NCBI GenBank assembly: GCA_965224795.1
Contig: CBDDAE010000001.1
Coordinates: forward strand, 1,736,001-1,800,000
Length of the DNA stretch: 64,000 nt
Source of the DNA: NVTR01 sp036480115
Lineage (GTDB): Bacteria; Pseudomonadota; Alphaproteobacteria; Rhodobacterales; Rhodobacteraceae
Direction: 5' to 3'
Position numbers and translations under genes: made by a program. Shown piece by piece: positions 9,960 to 18,947 of this stretch (its first letter is position 1; each line of letters starts with the position of its first letter). The notes beneath the pieces are model-generated. The model saw nothing but the letters and a program-made list of their open reading frames with translations. It did not search any database and was not told where the DNA came from.

Positions 9960-9986
9960 CCCACCCCGCTAATTTGGAGGGGTGGG
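9960..9986 (-). other. intercistronic hairpin between cbbM and cbbQ
   Basis: An 8-bp perfect stem (CCCACCCC at 9960-9967 pairing with GGGGTGGG at 9979-9986) with an 11-base loop. It lies in the cbbM-cbbQ gap just after the cbbM stop. No U-tract follows on the minus strand, so it is more likely a 3'-end-stabilising or partial termination structure than a full terminator. It could let RuBisCO mRNA accumulate above activase mRNA. Confidence 0.6.
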
Positions 9987-9998
9987 AATATTTCAATG

Positions 9999-11384
9999 CT
10001 ACTTATGCACACCCAGCTTTTCGCGCCAGCCAGGGTAAAGTAGATCGGCATCCCCAGAAAACGATTCAAACGCACCGCGCATTTCCTTGTGCTCTTTTGC
10101 ATATTCGACCAGATCGACACCCTCTTGCCAAGCTTCATAGGCCTGACGCAAGGACATAGCGCCATCGGCTATACCGTCCTTGTGGCCCAAAGCACCGCCA
10201 CCAGATGTCTGGATCACGTTACAATGGCCCAGGTTTTCGAAGAAACCCGGAAGTCGCAGGGCGTTCATACCGCCGGAGATAATCGGTGTGGTCGGCTTCA
10301 TGCCTTCCCAGGGTTGTGTGTAATGAGTGCCTTTCGAAACATCATCGATCAGGGCGTCGGCCAAGACCGTATCGCTGTTGTAGCCTTCCATCTTGCCAAA
10401 ACCCATGGTGCCAGTATGGATGCCGGACGAACCGGACATACGCGCCCATTTCATATGTGCTAAAGCGGTGTAACCCCGATTGGATTCTTCACCTGTAACC
10501 ATGCCATGTCCGGCACGGTGATAATGAATAAACTGGTTGCCAAAGTGACGACGCGCAGTCGTCACCATGCCGCAACCGCCAACAAAACCGTCAACCAGCA
10601 ATGCGACATTTTCCGCCAGAAAACCAAATTGTTCCAGAACGTATTCTCCACGGGCAATCATTTCATTTGGATCATCCGCTGTGATATTGGCTGAGAACAA
10701 TTTTCCTTGTCCGGTCTCATCCATCGCCCGCTTCATGGAATCCACGATCAGTGGAATGCTTTCCTTCATCGGCGCATAAACCTGATTGCCTTGCGGTTCA
10801 TCATTCTTGATGAAATCGCCGCCTAGCCAGAACTGATAGCAGGCTTCAGCAAATGGCTTTGGACGCAGGCCAAGTTTTGGCTTGATAATCGTGCCTACTA
10901 CCATACCGCCATTTTCCAACGGCCGGCCAAGAATGCGCCACATGTCTTTGATGCCGCGAGACGGACCATCAAACAAACGTAAGAAATTTGGTGGTACGAA
11001 GAAATCAAGCAGTTTTGCATATTCGACGTCACCCATAGCTTGGTTGTTGCCGATCATGCAGGTCATCAGCGATACAACCATCGCGCGGCCATCGGTGATG
11101 TTGCGGTCGAACAGATCGATCGGAAAAGCGATTTTCATCAGCTCTTTTTCTTCATCAATCGCATAGCAAATCGCATCAAGCCCTTTTGCGAAATCGTCAG
11201 TGGTCACCGTTTGAACATTGGTTCCAGTAGATGACTCTGCGCAAAAGTGGGCAGCTGTCCCGATGTAATCAAAAAACCCTTCTGCCGGTTTCATTTTGTA
11301 GGCGGCAAGAACATGTTTGCCGGCGGCAATCAGATCTTCTTCTTTCAGTGTAAGGTCGCTGTAGCGACTTGTTTGGTCTAGCAT
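9999..11384 (-). CDS. cbbM: ribulose-bisphosphate carboxylase, form II
   Basis: Fixes CO2 onto ribulose 1,5-bisphosphate in the Calvin cycle. The 461-residue chain is form II: it is close to R. rubrum RuBisCO throughout and no small-subunit gene is present. Catalytic Lys168 lies in KPKLGLRP. The carbamylated lysine and Mg ligands are Lys193, Asp195 and Glu196 in GGDFIKNDEPQ. The loop-6 segment HTGTMGFGKMEG and the phosphate-binding ISGGMNALRMP-like and SGGGALGHKDG segments are intact. I chose the ATG at 11384 because GGGAG precedes it and the N-terminus then aligns with R. rubrum; the track start four codons earlier lacks this. First gene of cbbMQO, divergent from cbbR. Confidence 0.97.
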   Translation of the reverse strand: MLDQTSRYSDLTLKEEDLIAAGKHVLAAYKMKPAEGFFDYIGTAAHFCAESSTGTNVQTVTTDDFAKGLDAICYAIDEEKELMKIAFPIDLFDRNITDGRAMVVSLMTCMIGNNQAMGDVEYAKLLDFFVPPNFLRLFDGPSRGIKDMWRILGRPLENGGMVVGTIIKPKLGLRPKPFAEACYQFWLGGDFIKNDEPQGNQVYAPMKESIPLIVDSMKRAMDETGQGKLFSANITADDPNEMIARGEYVLEQFGFLAENVALLVDGFVGGCGMVTTARRHFGNQFIHYHRAGHGMVTGEESNRGYTALAHMKWARMSGSSGIHTGTMGFGKMEGYNSDTVLADALIDDVSKGTHYTQPWEGMKPTTPIISGGMNALRLPGFFENLGHCNVIQTSGGGALGHKDGIADGAMSLRQAYEAWQEGVDLVEYAKEHKEMRGAFESFSGDADLLYPGWREKLGVHK

Positions 11385-11502
11385 GGTTACTCCCATCGTA
11401 AGTTTATAATTCCTGGCGGATTCCCCGCATGCTCGACAATCTAATCGAACTTTCGTATAAACAAAAATCGATTGTATCTATAAACCACATAGAGAATAAG
11501 CT
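11385..11502. promoter_or_regulatory. cbbM/cbbR divergent control region
   Basis: The 118 bases between cbbM and cbbR must carry both promoters and a CbbR operator. Visible elements are an inverted repeat AATCGA (11443-11448) and TCGATT (11468-11473), and a direct repeat TATAAAC at 11456-11462 and 11479-11485. LysR regulators usually bind T-N11-A type sites in such gaps. Which element is the true operator is inference. Confidence 0.55.
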
Positions 11503-12441
11503 ATGAATAAGGAAACCCTCTCTGGATCATTCCCCCATGTGACGCTGCGCCAATTGCAAATATTTGAAACCGTTGTTCGATTGGGCGGGTTTACCCGCGC
11601 CGCTCAATCGCTGCACCTAAGCCAGCCGACTGTTTCAATGCAGGTCAAAAAATTAAGCGCCATACTGGGATTGCAGCTTCTGGAACAGGTTAACAGGCGT
11701 GCCTACCCAACCGAAGCCGGCCAAAAAGTCTACGCTGTCACTCAGGAAATTCTTGGGCAGTTGACCGCACTTGGCGATCTGGCGGGTGAGTTAAAGGGGG
11801 AAATCAAAGGCGAACTGCGTCTCGCGGTTATAACCACAGCCGCCTATTTCATGCCACATCTGTTGGGGTCCTTTGTTGAAAACCATCCGCTGGTACAACC
11901 ACGCCTGACGATCACCAACCGAGAAAAAGTGATTGAACGATTGAAGTCCAATCAGGATGACCTGCTGATCATGGGACAGGTTCCTAGCGAACTGGCCGTT
12001 GAGGCCTACCCATTCATCGACAATGAAATGGTTGTCGTAGCACCACCAGATCATGTCCTCATCGGAAAGAAATCAGTGTCACTTGAGAGAATCTGCCAGG
12101 AAAAATTTCTGGTAAGAGAGGTTGGTTCAGGTACAAAACTGGCAGTTGACCGTTTGTTTGCAAAACATGATCTAGCGATTTCACCCTATATGGAACTGGG
12201 CAATGCTGAGGCAATCAAACAAGGCGTAATGGCTGGCCTGGGTATTTCGGTCCTGTCCCGGCGCAATGTCGGGCTTGAACTTAGCAGTCAGAAAATTGCC
12301 GTTCTTGAAGTGGAAGGGTTTCCTTTGATCCGGCGATGGTACGCAGTGCACCTGAAAGGTAAACATCTGTCGCTTGTTGCCCGTACATTTCTGGCCAGCC
12401 TTCTGGAAGATGGCGGTTTTGTACTTTCTGGTGATCGTTAG
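11503..12441 (+). CDS. cbbR: LysR-family regulator of the RuBisCO operon
   Basis: Activator of Calvin-cycle genes, normally responding to ribulose bisphosphate or related metabolites. The 312-residue protein has the CbbR-like N-terminus (HVTLRQLQIFETVVRLGGFTRAAQSLHLSQPTVSMQV, given here only as a region, residues 14-48) and the family effector domain, including GLGISVLSRRN near residue 247. It is transcribed away from cbbM, the classical arrangement. Start ATG at 11503 fits the family. Identification as CbbR rather than another LysR protein rests on the strong N-terminal resemblance and the location. Confidence 0.9.
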   Translation: MNKETLSGSFPHVTLRQLQIFETVVRLGGFTRAAQSLHLSQPTVSMQVKKLSAILGLQLLEQVNRRAYPTEAGQKVYAVTQEILGQLTALGDLAGELKGEIKGELRLAVITTAAYFMPHLLGSFVENHPLVQPRLTITNREKVIERLKSNQDDLLIMGQVPSELAVEAYPFIDNEMVVVAPPDHVLIGKKSVSLERICQEKFLVREVGSGTKLAVDRLFAKHDLAISPYMELGNAEAIKQGVMAGLGISVLSRRNVGLELSSQKIAVLEVEGFPLIRRWYAVHLKGKHLSLVARTFLASLLEDGGFVLSGDR

Positions 12442-12457
12442 CAAAGGACGCCAAATC

Positions 12458-12475
12458 GATTCTGTCGCAAAGATT
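12458..12475 (+). repeat. IS6-like terminal repeat, copy 1 (facing right)
   Basis: TTCTGTCGCAAAGATT at 12460-12475. It shares 12 identical bases with the inverted copy at 25321-25338 and 13 with the copy at 28238-28250 region, and resembles IS6-family ends (G-G-x-x-CTGT-x-GCAAA). It forms the end of the transposase remnant on its right. Confidence 0.55.
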
Positions 12476-12610
12476 GTTTCCGGTTGATACAGCCTGCTGA
12501 GCGGGCATACTTATCCAGCGAGTACCGCGCTTGGCTACCGTATACCGGACATAAAAATTGATCGCAAAGAGGATCAAAGGCTTTGGGAATTGGCTACCTT
12601 TGAAGAAAAT
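12458..12610 (-). pseudogene. IS6-family transposase remnant
   Basis: On the minus strand from 12610 the frame reads IFFKGSQFPKPLILFAINFY then VRYTV. This matches the N-terminus of IS6/IS26-type transposases (FKGRxFPKxxILxAVxFYxRYxxS), read from memory. About twenty codons later the frame runs into a terminal-repeat-like sequence, TTCTGTCGCAAA, whose tip is near 12458. The middle and the catalytic DDE part of the transposase are missing, so this is an internally deleted relic. It fills the gap between cbbR and the amidase gene. Confidence 0.65.
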
Positions 12611-12650
12611 CAGGTGCTGGCCTCAAATTGTTGCAGTACAAAATTCAAGA

Positions 12651-14183
12651 TTAACAAATGTGACGGGGATCACTTTTAGAAGCCAGCGGTTTGCGAAAGA
12701 ACCCGGGCGCACGTCGACGGCGAGAGTATTGCTCATAGGTATGGGCGTAACTCAAAACCAAAGCGTCACACCACTGAGACGCAAAAATCGAAATACCAAC
12801 CGGCAAGCCTTGCACATACCCCATCGGTACGGTCACGCTGGGATAGCTGGAAACAGCGGCGGGTCCGGCGCTGCCACCGGATCGATTATCGCCATTGACC
12901 CAATCAATCAGCCAAGGCGTGCAGGTTGTCGGGGCAACGATTGCATCAAGCCGGTGTTCAGACATCAGCCTGTCGATACCTCCTTTGCGACTAAGCGTTT
13001 GGCATTTTGCTAGGGCTTCAACGTAAAGACTATCATCCAGCCCTGTTGTGTCTTGGGCCATTTCCAACAGCTCCTGCTGAAACCAGGGCAGCACGGTATC
13101 TGCGTTCGCCGAATTGAATTCAATAATGTCGGCAAGGGATTTCACACATGAAGCAACCTGCCGCTTTGACAGGTATTTGTTAAGACCGGCCTTGAATTCT
13201 GTTGCCATAACAATGGTTTCACTGGGGCGAATGTCGGTCATCGGTGTCAGATCCAGATCGTCCACAATAACGGCACCACAGGCAAGCAGGTCGTTCACAG
13301 CGTCGGCAAAAACCCCGTCGACCCCGGGATGGTAGCCGCAATAATTCCGGGCAATGCCAATGCGGGCACCGTCCAGGGCACCGGTTTGTAGGGTTAGCTT
13401 TTCAATATTCTTCTGGCTGGCTGAAGAAACAGTCGTCGCGTTGTCATTTCCGTCAGGGCCAGCGATTGCTGTCAGCACAGCAACAGCATCCGCAACCGAC
13501 CGGGCGATTGGTCCGGCAGTGTCCTGACTATGGGAGATGGGTATGATCCCCGCCCGACTGACCAACCCAACTGTGGGCTTGATGCCAACCACAGAATTCA
13601 TAGCCGACGGGCTGACGATTGACCCATCAGTTTCCGTGCCAATAGCCGCCACGCAAAACCCCATGGCAACCGCAACGGCCGAACCTGAACTTGAACCCCC
13701 CGGCGTGCGCAAATGATCGTAAGCATTACATGTTTGGCCGCCCCGGCTGCTCCAACCGCTGCTGGACCCGGTACTGCGAAAATTCGCCCATTCGCTTAGG
13801 TTGGTTTTCCCCAATAACACCGCGCCGGCTTGCCGGAGTTTATGAACAACATGGGCGTCATTGAGTGCTGGGGCACCAACCATAGCCAACGACCCGGCGG
13901 TAGTCATCATTTTGTCGCCGGTATCAAAGTTGTCTTTCACCAGTATTGGCATACCGTGGAGCGGGCCGCGGGTCTTGCCATTTGCCCGTTCAGCGTCCAG
14001 CACATCAGCAATGTCCAAAGCGTCCGGGTTAAGTTCAAGAATTGCGTTCACAGTTGGATCGTATTTATCAATCTGATCCAGACAATGTTGGGTCAGGCTG
14101 CGGGCTGTAATTTCACCCGAGGTCATCAAAGCGCCAAGGCTTTCAATGGACTCAACTTCCAGATCAATATTCGCCAAAATCAA
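12651..14183 (-). CDS. amidase-signature hydrolase
   Basis: Hydrolyses a carboxamide with the Ser-cisSer-Lys triad. In this 510-residue protein Lys83 lies in GMPILVKDNFDT, the cis-Ser in PGGSSSGSAVAVAMG (about 164) and the nucleophile Ser188 in GTETDGSIV. No signal peptide, so cytoplasmic. The TTG start at 14183 overlaps the stop of the upstream permease gene (TTGA), placing it at the end of the five-gene dipeptide-type ABC operon. It therefore probably acts on the imported compound. The substrate is unknown; family members act on allophanate, peptide amides, indoleacetamide and others. GatA is unlikely because no gatB or gatC is nearby. Confidence 0.9.
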   Translation of the reverse strand: MILANIDLEVESIESLGALMTSGEITARSLTQHCLDQIDKYDPTVNAILELNPDALDIADVLDAERANGKTRGPLHGMPILVKDNFDTGDKMMTTAGSLAMVGAPALNDAHVVHKLRQAGAVLLGKTNLSEWANFRSTGSSSGWSSRGGQTCNAYDHLRTPGGSSSGSAVAVAMGFCVAAIGTETDGSIVSPSAMNSVVGIKPTVGLVSRAGIIPISHSQDTAGPIARSVADAVAVLTAIAGPDGNDNATTVSSASQKNIEKLTLQTGALDGARIGIARNYCGYHPGVDGVFADAVNDLLACGAVIVDDLDLTPMTDIRPSETIVMATEFKAGLNKYLSKRQVASCVKSLADIIEFNSANADTVLPWFQQELLEMAQDTTGLDDSLYVEALAKCQTLSRKGGIDRLMSEHRLDAIVAPTTCTPWLIDWVNGDNRSGGSAGPAAVSSYPSVTVPMGYVQGLPVGISIFASQWCDALVLSYAHTYEQYSRRRRAPGFFRKPLASKSDPRHIC

Positions 14184-15070
14184 ACGTCCTTTACGTCGCG
14201 AACATCCAGATAATCGCGCATTCCATCGCCCAGGAAATTGACGCTAAGAACGGTCAGCATGATGGCAATTCCCGGGAACAGTCCCAGCCACCAGGCGCGT
14301 GAAATAAAGCTGCGCCCATCCGCCAGGATCAAGCCCCAGGTGGGGGTGTCTGCTTCCACGCCGAGGCCCAGAAAAGACAGCCCTGCCTCACCTAGGATGG
14401 CATAGGAAACGCTGACTGTTGCCTGCACGATGATCGGGGCCACCGCATTGGGCAGGACGTGACGCCACAATATACGGGCGTTTGAGGCACCGGAAATTCG
14501 CGCGGCATCGACGTACTGTTCTTCCTTGATGGTCAGCACCATGCTGCGGGCAATACGGGCGAAATCATCCAGAAATGCCAGCGAAATCGCGACGATGATA
14601 TTCAGCAATCCCGCGCCAAAAACCGCAACCAGATAAACCGCTATAATGAAGTTCGGGAATGCCCACTGCAGATCAATATAGCGCATGATGACATAGTCGA
14701 TCCAACCGCCATAAAACCCGGCCGCCAGCCCCATGGCAACACCCAGCACCAGCGCGATCACCACCGTTGAAATGCCGACAAACAATGATATTTGCGTGCC
14801 ATGGATTACCCGGCTTAGCAAGTCACGTCCGAGATCATCGGTGCCCAATGGGTGGGTCAGGTTGGGTGGAATAAGCAGATCAAACTGCATGGCATTTGGA
14901 TCATGGGGGGAAACCCAATTGGCAAACAACGCGAAGAACACGAAAATCGACAGCACGATCAGGCCAAACAGCGCCTTTTTATCCCGGACGATTTCCCGAA
15001 GAAATCGGCCACTTGGTGCGGCGGTTTGGCGGGAGACCTCTGTGCCAAAAACTTTTGCGTATTTGCTCAT
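14180..15070 (-). CDS. dipeptide-type ABC transporter permease (DppC/OppC family)
   Basis: Inner-membrane permease of a peptide/nickel-type ABC importer. The 296-residue protein has a cytoplasmic N-terminal tail, a first membrane segment (about residues 33-53), the conserved HPLGTDDLGRDLLSR motif near 92, and then five more segments. The EAA loop with SGASNARILWRHVLPN is near 193. It overlaps the upstream DppB-type gene by ATGA and the downstream amidase by four bases. It pairs with the 15067-16017 permease and the two ATPases further upstream in the operon. Confidence 0.93.
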   Translation of the reverse strand: MSKYAKVFGTEVSRQTAAPSGRFLREIVRDKKALFGLIVLSIFVFFALFANWVSPHDPNAMQFDLLIPPNLTHPLGTDDLGRDLLSRVIHGTQISLFVGISTVVIALVLGVAMGLAAGFYGGWIDYVIMRYIDLQWAFPNFIIAVYLVAVFGAGLLNIIVAISLAFLDDFARIARSMVLTIKEEQYVDAARISGASNARILWRHVLPNAVAPIIVQATVSVSYAILGEAGLSFLGLGVEADTPTWGLILADGRSFISRAWWLGLFPGIAIMLTVLSVNFLGDGMRDYLDVRDVKDV

Positions 15071-16017
15071 GACTGATACCTGATGCGCGGGTCAACGATG
15101 GTGTATAGAAAATCCACCAACAGGTTGGAAAACACGAATATGGCCGACACGATCAGGATGGTTCCCTGAACGACCGGATAATCGCGGTTCAGAATACTTT
15201 GGATCAACAAACGCCCAAGGCCTTTGATGGCAAACACGTTTTCCACCACAACAGCACCCGACATCAGCAGCGCGAATGCGATGCCGATCACGGTGATCAC
15301 CGGGATCAGGGCGTTGGGGAAAGCGTGGCGCAGGATCAGGCTCATCTCGCTTAGCCCCTTGGACCGCGCAACCTGCATATAATCGGCGTTCAGCACCTCA
15401 AGCATGGCGCTGCGGATCATCCGGGCGACAATGGCGGAAAACGCCGTGCCCACCGCGATTGCCGGCAGGATCAAATGCGAGAACCACGGCCAGAAACCCT
15501 GGGAAAGTGGTTCATACCCAATGGCGGGCAGCCAATGCAGATTGGCGGCAAAGACGATAATCAACAAAATTGCCAGCCAGAAATCCGGCATGCTGAGGCC
15601 AAGAAAGGCGATAAAAGTAACAATGTAATCCAGAACCGAATTCTTGCGGGTTGCCGCAATAAGACCTGCGGGCACGGCGATGATAATGGCGACAAAAAAC
15701 GATAGCGTTGCCAGTGACAGGGTGCGGGGGGCGGCCTCGGCAATCAGCTGACCAACGGGTACACGACTGCCAAACAACGACTGGCCAAAATCGCCATGGG
15801 CGGCATACCACAGCCATTTGCCGTATTGCACATACATCGGCTGATCCAACCCCAGCTTGCGGCGGATTTCATCCACTGCGTCCGGGTCACCGGCGTCAAA
15901 AAGCATGGCGGCAATGGGATCACCTGGTACAAGCCTCAGCATAAAAAACACCAGCGTGGCCACAAAGAACATCACCAAAAATGCGCCAAAGGTGCGTTTG
16001 ATCAGGTAACCGGCCAT
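15067..16017 (-). CDS. dipeptide-type ABC transporter permease (DppB/OppB family)
   Basis: First permease of the importer, 316 residues, six membrane segments. It starts with the family N-terminus MAGYLIKRTFGAFLVMFFVA, followed by the LRLVPGDP motif at about 28-35, and carries the EAA loop (RSKGLSEMSLILRHAFPNAL) around 220. A good ribosome site (GGAGG) precedes the ATG at 16017. It lies 72 bases downstream of the substrate-binding protein gene and overlaps dppC by ATGA, so both permeases are translated together. Confidence 0.94.
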   Translation of the reverse strand: MAGYLIKRTFGAFLVMFFVATLVFFMLRLVPGDPIAAMLFDAGDPDAVDEIRRKLGLDQPMYVQYGKWLWYAAHGDFGQSLFGSRVPVGQLIAEAAPRTLSLATLSFFVAIIIAVPAGLIAATRKNSVLDYIVTFIAFLGLSMPDFWLAILLIIVFAANLHWLPAIGYEPLSQGFWPWFSHLILPAIAVGTAFSAIVARMIRSAMLEVLNADYMQVARSKGLSEMSLILRHAFPNALIPVITVIGIAFALLMSGAVVVENVFAIKGLGRLLIQSILNRDYPVVQGTILIVSAIFVFSNLLVDFLYTIVDPRIRYQS

Positions 16018-16089
16018 ATTTGCCTCCGCTGGTTCAAGGATGTCCGGGCGAAACTATCGCCGCCCGAACGGTTTTTATATTGCGTCAGA

Positions 16090-17889
16090 TCACGACTTGA
16101 ATGACACGCGGTCCAGATCAACCAGGCCAGGTATCCGGCTTTCGCTTGGAAAATCGACCTTGGTGCTGTGCACAAGAATGTTGGCAGGGTGGAACAGGAA
16201 GATCGACGCCACCTTGTCCGATGCAATCTGGTTTGCCTGTTGCACCAAGGCGCGACGCTTATCAGGGTCGGCCTCAACACTTTGGGCATCAATAAGCGCA
16301 TCCACTTCGCTTTCAGAAAAATAGCCGAACGGCATTTCTTCCTTATTGCGATTGCGCCCGTTGAACTTGGAAACCGTCTGCATCCAGTCAACCAGACCAT
16401 CATCAGGATCAAAGTCACCGCCCGACCCAGATCGGCGCAGATCCCAATCCATCCGGTCAAAGTTTTCAACATTGACGCTCCATTCCTGGGTTTCAAGCTC
16501 AACAGTGATGTTCAGGTTTTCCTTCAGGATACTGGCCACCACCTGGGCTTCGCGTCGACCACTTGGGGTGGTTGTCAGCTTAAGCGTTGGGAACCCTTCG
16601 CCATTGGGATAGCCCGCATCGGCCAACAACTGACGCGCTTCATCCGCATCAAACCGCTGGTTGCTGGTTTCCGCAATGTCAGTGTCAAAGAAGAACCCCA
16701 TCGCCGGGTTGATAGTGCCGTAAGCAGGCACACCGCGGCCAAACTGGGCAATTTTCAGATAACGATCACGGTCCATGGCCTTGGCAATCGCCAAACGCAC
16801 CTTAAAGCCGTTTTCCTTCATCAGCTCTTCCACGGGTTTGTTGAAGTCAGGCACTTTCATGTGCTCATGCCATGGGCTGATCCAGACTGACTGAAACCCT
16901 GGTCCTGCAATCTCATCAACCACCAGATCAGGGTTGGCCACGAAGCGGTCAACCAGTTCTGCGGCAATAGGGTTGCCACCGATCAACTGAATATCACCCG
17001 CTTCAATCGCGGCGGCCAGCGGCTCTGCGTCACTGACAGGTTTGATGACAACTTTGTCCAGTTTTGGACGCTCAGGATCATAATAATCCGCAAACTTCTC
17101 CATCACCACACCCTGGCCAAGCTGGTGTTCAACCACCTTGAACGGTCCAGTACCGACCGGCATCAGCCCATAATCAGACAGGCCCATTTCTTCGATCGCA
17201 CGCTGGTTCACAATAGTCATGGCACGACCAGAGGAACGTTCCAGCGTTTTGGTCAGGAACGACGCCTGCGGCTTTTCAAGGATAAAGATCACCTCATGAT
17301 CATTTACCTTTTCAATGCCTGTGACGTTGTTCAAAACCCGCGAATGGATTGACAGATCAGGGTTTTTAGAACGGTTATAAGTGTAGATCACATCGTCAGC
17401 GGTGAAAGGATCGCCGTTGTGGAATGTCACGCCCTCGCGCAGTTTAAATCGATACTGAATACCGGTGTCAGACACGGTCCAGCTTTCTGCCAGATCACCC
17501 TCACCCACCAGATCACGGTTAATATGCATCAGGCCGCTTAGAACATTTGACGATATCTGAAACTGCACAACCTGGTTGATCTGCGCCGGGTCCAGCGTGA
17601 CAATCTGGCCAACGCCAGCCCAACCACATGTCAGTGTTCCGCCACCGTGGCCAGCGGCAGAAGCCGGCCGCACAAGGCCAGTGCCGGGCAACAGATGCGC
17701 CGCAGTTAATGTACCGGCAGCCGCCATCAAACGCAGCATTGAACGCCGGTCAAGCGACGGGCCGGACATCTGATCAGTGCTCAGACCAAACAGCGGGTCT
17801 TTGCTGTCAAAATCATAGGCATCCGTCAGTTCGCTATCAAATTTCGCCCTTTGCTGGGGCGTCATACTATTATACTTTTTGTCGTCCAT
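16090..17889 (-). CDS. ABC transporter substrate-binding protein, family 5
   Basis: Periplasmic receptor of the dipeptide-type importer. The 599-residue protein is of the SBP_bac_5 family (WTVSDTGIQYRFKLREGVTFHNGDPF near residue 175 region, shown only in part: LREGVTFHNGDPF). It has an unusually long N-terminal tail before a twin-arginine signal (LDRRSMLRLMAAAG, about residues 45-58), so export by Tat is likely. I chose ATG 17889 because GGGAGAA lies upstream; the longer frame start has no ribosome site. At about 600 residues it is longer than most family members because of the tail. Ligand cannot be read from sequence. Confidence 0.92.
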   Translation of the reverse strand: MDDKKYNSMTPQQRAKFDSELTDAYDFDSKDPLFGLSTDQMSGPSLDRRSMLRLMAAAGTLTAAHLLPGTGLVRPASAAGHGGGTLTCGWAGVGQIVTLDPAQINQVVQFQISSNVLSGLMHINRDLVGEGDLAESWTVSDTGIQYRFKLREGVTFHNGDPFTADDVIYTYNRSKNPDLSIHSRVLNNVTGIEKVNDHEVIFILEKPQASFLTKTLERSSGRAMTIVNQRAIEEMGLSDYGLMPVGTGPFKVVEHQLGQGVVMEKFADYYDPERPKLDKVVIKPVSDAEPLAAAIEAGDIQLIGGNPIAAELVDRFVANPDLVVDEIAGPGFQSVWISPWHEHMKVPDFNKPVEELMKENGFKVRLAIAKAMDRDRYLKIAQFGRGVPAYGTINPAMGFFFDTDIAETSNQRFDADEARQLLADAGYPNGEGFPTLKLTTTPSGRREAQVVASILKENLNITVELETQEWSVNVENFDRMDWDLRRSGSGGDFDPDDGLVDWMQTVSKFNGRNRNKEEMPFGYFSESEVDALIDAQSVEADPDKRRALVQQANQIASDKVASIFLFHPANILVHSTKVDFPSESRIPGLVDLDRVSFKS

Positions 17890-17930
17890 TTCAGTTCTCC
17901 CTACTGGTTTTGGATTGGTTAATTTCTTAG

Positions 17931-18947
17931 TCAGGCATAGGTGCAGGCCACCTTTCTGTTGCCGGATGCAGACTGCGTGATTGGCAGATCGATGCTGCAT
18001 TCTTTGCGTGCAATTGCGCAGCGCGGGTGAAACACACAGCCCGGCGGCGGGGCCGAGGGGCTGGGAACTTCACCGGTAATAAAGGTGTGGGATCGTGTGG
18101 CTTCGATCTCCGGGTCAGGCACAGGAACGGCGTCCAACAGCGCCTTGGTGTAGGGGTGCTTTGGATCAGAAAATATCGAGTCGCAATCGCCGATTTCGAC
18201 GATCTTACCCAGATACATCACCGCCACCCGTTGGCACATATGGCGCACCACACTCAGGTCATGGCCGATAAACAGATAGGTCAGGCCGAATTCCTGACGC
18301 AAATCTTCCAGCAGACGGATAATTTGCGCCTGAATTGAAACGTCCAGCGCCGAAACTGCCTCATCACACACAATAAATTCGGGCCGAAGCGCCAACGCAC
18401 GGGCAATGCCAACCCGCTGGCGCTGACCGCCGGACATTTCATGGGGGAACCGGTCAGCCAGGTTTTGTGGCAATCCGCAAAGGTCCAGCAATTCTTTTAC
18501 CCGCTTGGCGCGGTCGATAAACTTCATACCCGGATCGTGGACAATCAGCGGCTCGGAAATGATGTCGCCCACAGAAATGCGCGGGTTAAGAGAACTGTAC
18601 GGGTCCTGAAACACCGCCTGAACCAATTTTCGATACTGCAAAGCATCCGGCCCGGACATGTCGCTAACGTCTTGCCCGTCATATGTTATCTGGCCTTCGG
18701 TCGGCGTTTCCAGCCGCAAAATACTGCGGCCAATGGTGGTTTTACCGCAACCGGATTCGCCTACCATCCCCAGCGATTCGCCGCGCTGAATGTGAAAACT
18801 GACGCCATCGACAGCCTTAACATGACCCACGGTGCGATCAAAAATAATGCCTTTCTTGATGGGGAAATGCACCTTTAGCCCCCTCACCGACACCAACGTT
18901 TCTGCGGTTTCGGTGGCAACGGCGTTCATGGCGGGTGCAACGTTCAT
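17931..18947 (-). CDS. dipeptide-type ABC transporter ATPase (DppF/OppF family)
   Basis: Second ATPase of the importer, 338 residues. Walker A GESGCGKTT near 65, signature MSGGQRQRVGIARAL near 165, Walker B FIVCDEAVSALD near 185 and the C-terminal oligopeptide-transporter extension with the Cys-rich PGCVFHPRCAIARKEC. I set the start at the ATG at 18947, which overlaps the stop of the upstream ATPase gene as ATGA. The longer frame would start inside that gene. It sits between the other ATPase and the binding-protein gene. Confidence 0.93.
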   Translation of the reverse strand: MNVAPAMNAVATETAETLVSVRGLKVHFPIKKGIIFDRTVGHVKAVDGVSFHIQRGESLGMVGESGCGKTTIGRSILRLETPTEGQITYDGQDVSDMSGPDALQYRKLVQAVFQDPYSSLNPRISVGDIISEPLIVHDPGMKFIDRAKRVKELLDLCGLPQNLADRFPHEMSGGQRQRVGIARALALRPEFIVCDEAVSALDVSIQAQIIRLLEDLRQEFGLTYLFIGHDLSVVRHMCQRVAVMYLGKIVEIGDCDSIFSDPKHPYTKALLDAVPVPDPEIEATRSHTFITGEVPSPSAPPPGCVFHPRCAIARKECSIDLPITQSASGNRKVACTYA

